A stretch of 16,365 nucleotides of DNA, from contig JBKHHU010000061.1 in NCBI GenBank assembly GCA_046539045.1, positions 1-16,365 of the forward strand. Reading direction: 5' to 3'. Every line of letters begins with the position of its first letter. The first letter of the stretch is position 1. This stretch comes from JBKHHU01 sp046539045 (GTDB lineage: Bacteria > Planctomycetota > Phycisphaerae > SM23-33). A model generated the notes under the pieces. That model ran no database searches and was not told the origin of the DNA. It saw only the letters and a list, made by a program, of their open reading frames with translations. A program made the position numbers and the translations under genes. Below, one piece after another: positions 9,053 to 16,263 of the stretch.

Positions 9053-10540
9053 TTACCACTGTTTAAAGCGCTTGCTCGTCAAATCACCCAACTGCGGCTC
9101 ACCGAAGTTGCGGTCATAGATGAACCCGAATCCGTAGGTCATACGGAACGCGTTTCGCATGACTGCCAGGAAGGGAGCATTCCAGCTGCTGCCGACGGCG
9201 ACGATGTCGTTCGGTTTCAGGAAGATATCCGGAGTTTCGCCGCGATAGATGGCCTCTACATCCAGCGGGACCAGCACTTCCTGGTCCTCACCGATACGGC
9301 GGATCAGCAGGCAGTTTTCCGGCCAGGCCAGCGGTCCGAGATTCCCCGCTGCGGCGATCGCCTGCTTGATGGTGACTTTCCTGCCGGTGATCTGGTACGA
9401 CCCCGGCCGCTGGACCTCACCCTGAACATAGAATTCGCCGACCTCGTGATGCGGTACTCGAATCACATCTTTGTCGCGAATTACGATATTGCTCATCTCG
9501 TCACCGCTCATCAGCTTGTCGACATTGATGGCGATGATCCGGGTGTTGATCGCGTCGGTGTCTTCCTGCCACCCGAACGGATCCTTCGTAGCCACTGCCG
9601 GCTGCGTGCCTGTCGGCACTGAACCGTCTTGGGGAACCTTCTTGTACTCGCCGTTGCTCCAGTACCACTTGCTGGTTCCCTTGACCGCTTTCTGCAGATC
9701 CGGATCGACTCCGCCGGCAGCGGTGGTGGTCCCGCCGGAATTTCCCATCCGCAGCAGTTCTGCCGGAGATACCGGCTCGGTCGCAGGTTCTGTAGTGGTA
9801 TCGGAACCGCCGCGCAGTTCCTGAAGCGCTTTGTCCATTTCCTGCGTGGTGGCAGGCTTCTGCCCGCCCGTATCCCGCTGGGATTGCTTCACAGCCGGGC
9901 GGCTGCGGAATACATAAATATACGGGATATTCAACTGCGTTAATCCACCGGACATCGAAATCGCCTCCAGGAGGCGAAGGTCTTTCCGAACGAAGTCGCC
10001 CGGTCCGGGACGCTCAACAGCGCCCAGAATCGAGAAGAACTGTCGGCGGCGGGTCAGCAGTTGCACGCTGACCACCGGGTTCCGCAGAACATCGGGACGG
10101 TAGACGTCCTTGATCGCCTCTTTGAGCTCTTCGGTGTTCTTGCCCTCAGCCAGAATCCGCTTTCCGACCAACGGAAGGTCGATGTATCCGCTGTCGGAGA
10201 TGGTCCGCGGGAGGAGAGCTTCAGCGCCTTCCTCATACAGGTCAAGAATGCGGACCTCGATCACGTCCGCGGGGGCCAGCAGGTAGTCCTCGTCACTGTA
10301 CTGGATGTCGTCGGTGGTGGGGAAGGTCGCGTTGGGGATCAGTTCCCGGGTCTCGTCGATAGGCCCAACACTGTTCTGGATCGGAAGCGGGATCATATCT
10401 TCCGGCGCATCAATGGGTTGAGCAGGGTTCAAAAACCGGCCTCGACCTGTCTTCCAGTCGTCCCAACTGCATCCGGTTGAAATGAACAGACCGATCATGC
10501 CGATCAGTGCGACGATTCGCAGGTGGCTTGGTTTGGTCAC
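9053..10540 (-). CDS. Outer-membrane polysaccharide export lipoprotein (Wza/OPX family)
   Basis: The start is a GTG at 10540, giving 495 residues. The frame stays open upstream to about 10678, but this GTG has a strong AAAGGAAAGG ribosome site 7 nt before it and gives a lipoprotein signal (TKPSHLRIVALIGMIGLF, then ISTGC with Cys24). Domains in order: a polysaccharide-export (PES) domain from about residue 84 (EDYLLAPADVIEVRIL, then RTISDSGYIDLPLVGKRI); a first SLBB domain (FFSILGAVERPGPGDF at about 168) interrupted by a long linker (about 215-328) and resuming at TRIIAINVDKLM; a second SLBB domain (GEFYVQGEVQRPGSY, about 366-450); and a C-terminal tail that may form the outer-membrane segment. 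OPX proteins form the exit channel for capsule or EPS together with a Wzc-type partner, encoded here as the last gene of the operon. It is the first gene after the promoter. Confidence 0.9.
   Translation of the reverse strand: MTKPSHLRIVALIGMIGLFISTGCSWDDWKTGRGRFLNPAQPIDAPEDMIPLPIQNSVGPIDETRELIPNATFPTTDDIQYSDEDYLLAPADVIEVRILDLYEEGAEALLPRTISDSGYIDLPLVGKRILAEGKNTEELKEAIKDVYRPDVLRNPVVSVQLLTRRRQFFSILGAVERPGPGDFVRKDLRLLEAISMSGGLTQLNIPYIYVFRSRPAVKQSQRDTGGQKPATTQEMDKALQELRGGSDTTTEPATEPVSPAELLRMGNSGGTTTAAGGVDPDLQKAVKGTSKWYWSNGEYKKVPQDGSVPTGTQPAVATKDPFGWQEDTDAINTRIIAINVDKLMSGDEMSNIVIRDKDVIRVPHHEVGEFYVQGEVQRPGSYQITGRKVTIKQAIAAAGNLGPLAWPENCLLIRRIGEDQEVLVPLDVEAIYRGETPDIFLKPNDIVAVGSSWNAPFLAVMRNAFRMTYGFGFIYDRNFGEPQLGDLTSKRFKQW
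9557..9896 (-). other. Low-complexity insertion inside the first SLBB domain of the export lipoprotein
   Basis: About 110 residues (roughly 215-328 of the protein), rich in Thr, Gly, Gln, Glu and Pro, separate the first half of SLBB domain 1 from its closing strands (TRIIAINVDKLM to DKDVIRVP). The segment contains QKPATTQEMDKALQELRG and SGGTTTAAGGVD, and later a WYWSNGEYKKV stretch. The boundaries are estimates by eye. Confidence 0.6.
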
Positions 10541-10547
10541 GTCGAAA

Positions 10548-10557
10548 CCTTTCCTTT
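10548..10557 (-). promoter_or_regulatory. Ribosome binding site that fixes the GTG start of the export lipoprotein
   Basis: The minus strand reads AAAGGAAAGG, followed by 7 nt and GTG at 10540. It is the best Shine-Dalgarno in the open frame and places the lipoprotein signal peptide at the N-terminus. Confidence 0.8.
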
Positions 10558-10690
10558 CTTTAGGCCTGCTGACGAGCTTCAGTAGGCGAATCTGGTTCGG
10601 TTCTTTGCACCAGACTTGTAGACTCGGATGAATGGCGACAATCTCCGTTGCCCCGGTTTGAAAAGAGCACAATAACAACCTTAGGGAGCT

Positions 10691-10698
10691 TTACGTAA
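10691..10698. promoter_or_regulatory. TTACGTAA palindrome at the predicted transcription start
   Basis: A perfect 8-bp palindrome abuts the downstream end of the predicted -10 element, covering the expected start of transcription. This is where a repressor could act, but such a short palindrome can arise by chance. Confidence 0.3.
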
Positions 10699-10726
10699 TT
10701 GTCCGTATTTGTGTCACCTGTGTCAA
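10698..10726 (-). promoter_or_regulatory. Sigma-70-type promoter for the exosortase/EPS operon
   Basis: The minus strand has a consensus -35 TTGACA (10726-10721), a 17-bp spacer and a -10 GACAAT (10703-10698), four of six to TATAAT. Transcription would begin near 10691, giving a leader of about 150 nt before the GTG. A 9-bp-spaced direct repeat of GACACA (10724-10719 and 10715-10710) overlaps the -35 and spacer. The prediction rests on sequence match only. Confidence 0.6.
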
Positions 10727-10778
10727 GTCCATCCACACCGGATAGATACGTCCGCGCCAGCGACATGATTCGGTATCG

Positions 10779-10795
10779 TCACATTCCTTTCACAT
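10779..10795 (-). repeat. Direct repeat ATGTGA with 11-bp period upstream of the operon promoter
   Basis: Two copies of ATGTGA (10795-10790 and 10784-10779, minus strand) are one helical turn apart, about 53 bp upstream of the -35 element. This spacing suits an activator site, but the repeat is short and the role is a guess. Confidence 0.35.
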
Positions 10796-10950
10796 CTTTA
10801 TCAAATGTAAAGGCTTGCGAACCGGGGCCGAGAGGACCTACCGACCGCCGGTCCGGGATGCTGACCGGTGAAAGTTATTACGACTCCGGATCCCAGAAAG
10901 ATCGAATTTTCCGCCAGATTCCTCAACGCTCTCTGCAGATCGCCAACCGG

Positions 10951-12489
10951 CTACCGCTCAACCGCCGCCGGCCCGGTCACTTCGACGGAAGTCGCCTCCC
11001 TCACCACATTTGGGAGCTGGAACAGAATCGATCCGTCCTCAAGATGTACCACGTCGCGAATCGGCAGCCCTTCGCTGTTGACGCGAACATCGCCGCTCCA
11101 GCGTGCCCAGATACGGAACACTGGCCGGACCAGCGGCTCCGCGCCCGGTTCCACAGTGAACCGGCAATGGCCGCGATGAGCTTGCAAGTAGTAGCAGCCC
11201 TGCGACTCATCAAAACCGTCGCCGTTGAGGTCCCCGGGAGCCGAGCTTCCCAGAGAGCCCAGCCCCACCGAGACCGAAGCCGGGTCGGCAAACCCAGCCA
11301 GCAAAGCCTCCTGCTCTGAACCGTTGGGAGCCGAAAGGGCAAACCACCTACCTACCGGCCCGAGGAAATCCTGTTGCGCGAGCGATTCAGCGATGGGCCC
11401 GCCCGCCCAGGCAACCGGTCCGGATTGCGACACCAGCCGAACCGTCTCAACGTCCCTGCCTCCGGCATTGTTGAGTTCAACGGCGGTGATCCACCTGCCG
11501 TCCGGATAGAAAGTATGCACCCGGCGAACACGCCGGACCGACAGCGACGCCCATTCCCCAGCCCGGGCCGGATACCATGCCGTCGTGGCGATGCGAACAC
11601 GGACCTTGTTGCATTCCAGAAGATCCACGGAACCTATGGTTCGATTGCCCAGCAGCCGCAACCGGTCGTCTTCACCTGCAGGCGGCGGCTGCCCCCGACC
11701 GCTCAACTGAAGCCGAATGCCCGCGTTCTCGAACCGCCAGTGCCCGTCGCTCTGCTGGCTGAGCACGAGCGGACTCGAGCGGCCTGGAATCCGCAAGATG
11801 TAGTCAAGCCCCGCCTTGCGAAGTTCCACGGCATCGGGAGCACAGGCAAGCTTCCTTTGATTGTCGATCAGCAGCACGTCGTCAAGATAGAACTCCGTCG
11901 GACCCGTGGCATCGGAGAAAGTCACGCCGACTTTCTGAACCCGCCGGAGCGAGAAATTTTGCAGGCGACTCAAGCGGCGGATATCCACCAGGACCGTATT
12001 CCAACCCCGCTTTATCAGATTCCGCGGAGAGGTCCAACTGCCGCTTTCGCTGACAAGCCGCAACCTGAGGTCATCCCGCACCGATTCGCTGTAGATCGAC
12101 AGCGAGACCAGCGTATACCCACGCATGTCGTTGATATCAGGGACGTTATACAGCAGCTCACAGCCGGCAGGCAGGTTGACTCGCAACGATCCTACTCCAG
12201 TACGAGTCACGTTCACCGCGAACGCTTTCTCAGCCCGGTCGCGTTGCGGGAAAAACTCAAACCGCTGCACTTCTTCGAAACCGCGAGCCCCGTCAGGACT
12301 GTCCTCGAAATCCGCCAAGGATACGAAAAAACCCGTGACGGTTTCCGGGTAGGCACGCGCCTGGGCGATCGGTGTGGGTTCCGGGCCGGAATCCTTCACC
12401 GCGGGCACCGCCACCGGTTCGCTTCGACAAGCCGTGAGCAGCAGCACGGACAGCAGGAGCATCTTGATGTAGGTCATGGTCTTGCCCAT
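10951..12489 (-). CDS. Lipoprotein with N-terminal carbohydrate-binding-like beta-sandwich domain, unknown function
   Basis: The protein has 512 residues from the ATG at 12489, or 508 if the second Met (12477) is used. The N-terminus is a lipoprotein signal (MLLLSVLLLTAC) with Cys21, so it is a membrane lipoprotein. Residues about 52-210 resemble a galactose-binding-like/CBM beta sandwich: SLRVNLPAGCELLY, LVSLSIYS, RGWNTVLVDIRRL and a closing FYLDDVLLID. The second part (about 215-512) is beta-rich, with many Trp and Tyr and a DLNGDG calcium-loop-like motif at 420-425 followed by DESQGCYYL; I do not recognise a catalytic family. It may bind or modify surface glycans, which is inference. It lies between the secDF terminator and the EPS promoter region and seems to be a single-gene unit. 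There is no clear Shine-Dalgarno and only about 30 nt separates it from the upstream terminator. Confidence 0.8.
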   Translation of the reverse strand: MGKTMTYIKMLLLSVLLLTACRSEPVAVPAVKDSGPEPTPIAQARAYPETVTGFFVSLADFEDSPDGARGFEEVQRFEFFPQRDRAEKAFAVNVTRTGVGSLRVNLPAGCELLYNVPDINDMRGYTLVSLSIYSESVRDDLRLRLVSESGSWTSPRNLIKRGWNTVLVDIRRLSRLQNFSLRRVQKVGVTFSDATGPTEFYLDDVLLIDNQRKLACAPDAVELRKAGLDYILRIPGRSSPLVLSQQSDGHWRFENAGIRLQLSGRGQPPPAGEDDRLRLLGNRTIGSVDLLECNKVRVRIATTAWYPARAGEWASLSVRRVRRVHTFYPDGRWITAVELNNAGGRDVETVRLVSQSGPVAWAGGPIAESLAQQDFLGPVGRWFALSAPNGSEQEALLAGFADPASVSVGLGSLGSSAPGDLNGDGFDESQGCYYLQAHRGHCRFTVEPGAEPLVRPVFRIWARWSGDVRVNSEGLPIRDVVHLEDGSILFQLPNVVREATSVEVTGPAAVER

Positions 12490-12495
12490 TTCTCA

Positions 12496-12512
12496 GCGGG
12501 TATTGTGCCAAG
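12496..12512 (-). promoter_or_regulatory. Sigma-54-like element just upstream of the lipoprotein gene (tentative)
   Basis: The minus strand reads CTTGGCACAATACCCGC, with the GG-N10-GC spacing of sigma-54 promoters (GG at 12509-12508, GC at 12497-12496) and a good TTGGCAC upstream half. The downstream half (CCGC) is poorer, and a start 12 nt further on would fall at about 12484, inside the annotated start region. The same bases can also be read as a weak sigma-70 -10 (CACAAT). Confidence 0.25.
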
Positions 12513-12520
12513 CCCGGCGC

Positions 12521-12566
12521 AAAAAGCAACCCTCCCGAACGCGGTGGCTGGGAGGGCTGCGTTTTT
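12521..12566 (-). terminator. Strong intrinsic terminator of secDF (bidirectional shape)
   Basis: An 11-bp GC-rich stem (12526-12536 with 12550-12560, one G-U pair) has T tracts on both sides: TTTTT after the stem on the minus strand (12525-12521) and TTTTT on the plus strand (12562-12566). It starts about 16 nt past the SecDF stop codon. Confidence 0.92.
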
Positions 12567-12581
12567 CGATCTGCAGAGGCA

Positions 12582-15500
12582 TTATTCGCCGGTCGTCCCG
12601 CTCTCGGTGGAGACTACCTTGGCGACAACTGCTTTCTTCAAGCCCAGCAGCAGTGGGCTGGCGATCGTGATCGACGAGTAGGTACCAAAGAGAATACCCA
12701 TCAACAGGGCGAAGCTGAAAGGTTTGATACCTTCGCCACCGGCGGTGTACATGGTAACCACAACAATCAGGGTGGTGATCGATGTCAGCAGCGTTCGGGG
12801 CAGCGTCTGGTTGATGGACGCATTGATCACCTGCGGGGTGATGCTGGTCAGCTTGCCGCGGTTCTCGCGGATTCGGTCAAAGACGACGATGGTGTCGTTA
12901 ACCGAGTAACCGATCACCGTCAGGAGAGCCGCCACCATGGGCAGGTCGATCTTGAACGAGCGAACGCCCGCCCAACCGAAGTACTTGTACAACCAACCCG
13001 TCGCGGCTACAAGACCCACCACGATGATGATGTCGTGAACCAGGCAGACCACCGCAGCCAGGCCCCACTGCGGCGAACCGAACCGCAGCCACAGGTAGAA
13101 GATGATCGCCGCCCAGCTGAGGATGATCGCGACGATCGCCAACTGCTGTTGCTGTTCTGCAAGCGTAGCGTCGAAGCTCTGGGTCTCGATCGATTCCTCG
13201 CGAAGCAGAGCTTCCTCGATCAGTTCGGCCCACGTTGCCTGGGCTGCCTCAAGCGACTGAGCAGAAACCATCTGCACACCACTGCTGATGGGGCGCTCGA
13301 CCAGAACGAAGAACTGGCGGAAAGGCTGCCCGTCTTCGGTGTCTTCGTCGACGAAGAGCACCTGGGTTCTGCTGGCCATCTCTGCCTGGTAATCCGGCTG
13401 GAACTGCATTTCTTCGATACGCTGGGCGATCTCACTGGTGGTGATGTCGTCATCGAAGACTCTTACTGCGAAACCGAACCCGCCACGGAAGCGGCTGAAA
13501 GCATCGGTGAACCCGGAGCGAACCTGTCGGACCGTTCGTTCATCGATCTGCACACTACCTCTCATGTCGGTGCTGACGCCAATCCTATCAACCAGGCGTC
13601 CCTGCATGAACTCGTGAGTAAGCCGGTTTCGGGACACCAACCGGTCCCCGAAGGCTTTGGCGATTGCTTCTCGTACATGAGATACCACTTCATCGGTGGT
13701 CGACACCTTGTAGGTCAGCGTGGGCAGCGAGTCTTCCAGTTCGGCTCGTCTGAGGAAACCGCTGGAATCGGCATCGACCTTCCGGAAGAACTCCTCGCTC
13801 TTGCCGGCCTGCTTGAATTCTTCCAGCGAGATCCTCTCGTCGCCGTCGGCATCATAGGCGGCGATGAATTCGCCGGCCTTATCGGTGTCGATGCGCGTCT
13901 CGACGCGCAGCGTGTCCCGCAGTTTCGGGTAGCCCAACTCACCTGCCTGTTCCCGCAGGATAGCCTCTACGGTACCATCGGTGGGCAACTCGCCGTCGAT
14001 CAGAGCATCGTCGTCAAATTTGACGATGGCCTCTGTCCCTGCCGAGAAATCGATACCCACCAGGTCCTTGCCCTGCCAGATGATCGATCCCAGACCGATG
14101 ACCAGCACGGTGGCGGAAACAGCCCAGAAAACATATCGCTTGCCAATCCAGTTGATCTTCGGCACGCCCAGCAGTTTCAGCATCGGCAGCGGCTTTTTGA
14201 TCACGTTCCAGCGCAACAGCAACTGGAATATCCATCGGGTTAGCACCAAGGAGGTGAACATACTGAAAGCGATACCGAAACCGAGGGTAATGGCGAACCC
14301 GCGGATTTCGGTCGTGCCCACCCAGCCAAGGATGAGACAGACGAACAGCGTCGTCACGTTGGCATCGAGAATGGCACTGAAGGCCCGTTCGTATGCGTTC
14401 TTGAGGGCCATCCGAACACCCAGACCGCGATCCTGCTCTTCGCGAAGACGCTCGAAGATCAGCACGTTGGCATCGACGGCCATGCCGATGGTCAGGATCA
14501 GACCCGCGATCCCGGGCAGCGTGAAGGTCTGCTCCAGCAGGCTCATCGCCCCGAGCACGAGGATCAGGTTCGCCAGCAGCGCCACATCGGCCAGGAAACC
14601 GCCGATCAGGTAGTACATCAGCATGAACACGCCGACGAGGATCAGCCCCCAGACGGCCGCTCGGACGCCGGCTTTGCGGTTCTCCTCACCGAGAGTCGGA
14701 CCGAAAGAATGCTCTGCCACCGGCTCCGGATTGACGCGGGCAGGGAGTGAACCCGAGCGCAGCGTTCGGACCATCTCTCTGACTTCCTGCGGCGAGAAGC
14801 GGCCGGTGATGGTGCCGGTCTCATAGATGGTGGTCTTGATAACCGGAGCCGAATACACGGTGTCGTCCAGCAGGATGCCCAGGAGCTTGTTGACGTTGGC
14901 GCCGGTCAGTTCGGCGAATCGCTTGGCGCCCTTTGGATCGAACTTGAACCGGACGGCCGGGGTGTTCATTTCGTCGGTGGTCGGAGTGGCGTCGTCCAGA
15001 GACCATTCACGCTTACCGGGAGCCTGTGTCATCGTCTCGCCCCGCTTGTCGGACATCAACAACCAGGTCTTTCCGCCCCAGTCAGCCAGATACATGCCTG
15101 AGAAGTCGGCGACTTCGCCCTCGATCTCAAACCACTGATAGTCATCTCCACGCCGGCGTCCGGGGACGGGGCCTTCTTTGCGGAGTTTTTCTTCGTATTC
15201 TTCCGCTTGCCGGAGAGACAGCTGGCCGCCTCGCTGCGGAACAATGCGGAATTCCAGGATGCCCGCCTTGCGGATCAGGCGTTTGAGGTCGGCAGGGTCA
15301 TCCAAGCCGGTACGGCTGTCCATCCAGCCCTTGTAGGCGGCCACTGCCTTCTCGATGTTTTCCTGCCGGTTTGGATAGGTCTCCAGCAGTTCCTCGACAC
15401 CCCGTTTGTACTGCTCGGTCCGGGCCTGGATTTCCTGTTCAGCCTTCTTGGTGCCCTTGGCGGCCCGCAGTCCCTCTGCTTCTGCGGCAGAGACATAACT

Positions 15501-16250
15501 GCTGAGAATGGCCTGAAGCTCCTGTACCGGCACGTTCAGGGCCGGCTGCGTCTGGTCTTCCACTTCGATCGGGCGGTTGAGGTGATCCAGCGCGTCCTCG
15601 TAGGCCACCTGTGCGTTGAACAGGTCGTTGCGGGCCTGCTGGAGGTCTTCGTCCAATTGCTCCAGCTTCTCATCAGCAGGCTTGGTAGTCGCCTGCGTTT
15701 CGGTGGCGGGAAGTGTCTGGACATAAGCCTGCCGCTGCTGCCGGAGCTGCTCGACTCGCTGCCGGGTCTCGGAAAGCCTCGTATAGGTGTCGGCAATCTT
15801 CTTCAACCCGTCCACGAGCCTCGGGTCGATTTTGCGGACCTCTTCCAGGCGCTGCTCGCGCTGGGCGGGGTCCATGGCGACGAACCGCCGGGCTTCATCC
15901 AACGTGATGTTGTTGTCCTGAATGGACTTGATCGCTTCCTGATACTCGCGCCTGTAGGCGGTGGCGGTTTCGTTGACAGCCGGCATGCGGATCTGGATGC
16001 GGTCGCCGCTGAGCACCTTGAATTCCAGAGAATGCAGGCCGTATGGATCGATACGTTCCTTCAGAACTTCGATGACCTGCTTGCCGATGTCGTCGCTATC
16101 GGTTTCCTTGGCCTCCACGCGGAAGGTGAGACTGTGTCCACCGCGCAGGTCAATGCCGTACTTGAGACCCATGAGCCCCCAGGCGCTGAGCGCAGCCAGG
16201 AGGATGACGATCACGAAGAAAAACTTCAGGAATAGATTCTTGCCGTTCAT
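12582..16250 (-). CDS. secDF: Fused protein translocase subunit SecDF with expanded periplasmic domains
   Basis: SecD and SecF, which use the proton motive force to help proteins through SecYEG, are fused here into one 1222-residue chain. The SecD half has TM1 (about 8-28), the DLRGG motif (34-38), a periplasmic P1 domain with a coiled-coil-rich insert (about 95-325), then GILEFRIVPQ, and TM2-6 with GMAVDANVLIFERLREE (Asp593). The SecF half begins near 690, with GIDFSAG (Asp734) in place of the usual GIDFxGG, a periplasmic domain of about 300 residues (near 100 in E. coli SecF), and the last TM group with GYSVNDTIVVFDRIREN (Asn1118-Asp1119). A pair of canonical EF-hand loops lies within the SecF periplasmic domain. 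AGGA lies 6 nt before the ATG. The possible upstream gene ends 13 nt earlier. Confidence 0.96.
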   Translation of the reverse strand: MNGKNLFLKFFFVIVILLAALSAWGLMGLKYGIDLRGGHSLTFRVEAKETDSDDIGKQVIEVLKERIDPYGLHSLEFKVLSGDRIQIRMPAVNETATAYRREYQEAIKSIQDNNITLDEARRFVAMDPAQREQRLEEVRKIDPRLVDGLKKIADTYTRLSETRQRVEQLRQQRQAYVQTLPATETQATTKPADEKLEQLDEDLQQARNDLFNAQVAYEDALDHLNRPIEVEDQTQPALNVPVQELQAILSSYVSAAEAEGLRAAKGTKKAEQEIQARTEQYKRGVEELLETYPNRQENIEKAVAAYKGWMDSRTGLDDPADLKRLIRKAGILEFRIVPQRGGQLSLRQAEEYEEKLRKEGPVPGRRRGDDYQWFEIEGEVADFSGMYLADWGGKTWLLMSDKRGETMTQAPGKREWSLDDATPTTDEMNTPAVRFKFDPKGAKRFAELTGANVNKLLGILLDDTVYSAPVIKTTIYETGTITGRFSPQEVREMVRTLRSGSLPARVNPEPVAEHSFGPTLGEENRKAGVRAAVWGLILVGVFMLMYYLIGGFLADVALLANLILVLGAMSLLEQTFTLPGIAGLILTIGMAVDANVLIFERLREEQDRGLGVRMALKNAYERAFSAILDANVTTLFVCLILGWVGTTEIRGFAITLGFGIAFSMFTSLVLTRWIFQLLLRWNVIKKPLPMLKLLGVPKINWIGKRYVFWAVSATVLVIGLGSIIWQGKDLVGIDFSAGTEAIVKFDDDALIDGELPTDGTVEAILREQAGELGYPKLRDTLRVETRIDTDKAGEFIAAYDADGDERISLEEFKQAGKSEEFFRKVDADSSGFLRRAELEDSLPTLTYKVSTTDEVVSHVREAIAKAFGDRLVSRNRLTHEFMQGRLVDRIGVSTDMRGSVQIDERTVRQVRSGFTDAFSRFRGGFGFAVRVFDDDITTSEIAQRIEEMQFQPDYQAEMASRTQVLFVDEDTEDGQPFRQFFVLVERPISSGVQMVSAQSLEAAQATWAELIEEALLREESIETQSFDATLAEQQQQLAIVAIILSWAAIIFYLWLRFGSPQWGLAAVVCLVHDIIIVVGLVAATGWLYKYFGWAGVRSFKIDLPMVAALLTVIGYSVNDTIVVFDRIRENRGKLTSITPQVINASINQTLPRTLLTSITTLIVVVTMYTAGGEGIKPFSFALLMGILFGTYSSITIASPLLLGLKKAVVAKVVSTESGTTGE
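13740..13853 (-). other. EF-hand pair within the SecF periplasmic domain of SecDF
   Basis: Two 12-residue loops match the EF-hand calcium-binding pattern. Loop 1 is DADGDERISLEE (800-811) with Asp at 1, 3 and 5 and Glu at 12. Loop 2 is DADSSGFLRRAE (826-837) with Asp at 1 and 3, Ser at 5, Gly at 6 and Glu at 12. Helical segments flank both (EEFKQAGKSEEFFRKV between them), as in a paired EF-hand. They lie outside the membrane core, between SecF TM1 and TM2. Confidence 0.85.
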
Positions 16251-16263
16251 ATTAATCCTGGTT

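Larger units (their letters stand above)
10541..10950. other. Non-coding regulatory region and 5' leader upstream of the exosortase/EPS operon
   Basis: This stretch of about 410 bp lies between the lipoprotein stop (10951) and the export-protein GTG (10540). Going along the minus strand it holds a weak hairpin just after the lipoprotein stop (10848-10868, 6-bp stem, no T tract), paired short repeats, a sigma-70-type promoter, an 8-bp palindrome and a leader of about 150 nt. I do not recognise a known riboswitch class in the leader. No convincing small gene is seen, although the export-protein frame itself stays open upstream to about 10678. Confidence 0.7.

Noticed and set aside
10541..10678. 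Upstream extension of the export lipoprotein to a TTG at 10678
   Set aside because: The frame is open, but the extension would bury the lipoprotein signal peptide internally and lacks a good ribosome site; GTG at 10540 has both.
10541..10690. Cyclic-di-GMP or other riboswitch in the operon leader
   Set aside because: The leader contains short motifs such as CCGGGGCAACGG, but I could not match the conserved core of GEMM or any other class; a covariance-model search would decide.
10848..10868. Hairpin after the lipoprotein stop as an intrinsic terminator
   Set aside because: The stem is only 6 bp with a 9-nt loop and no T tract follows on the minus strand.
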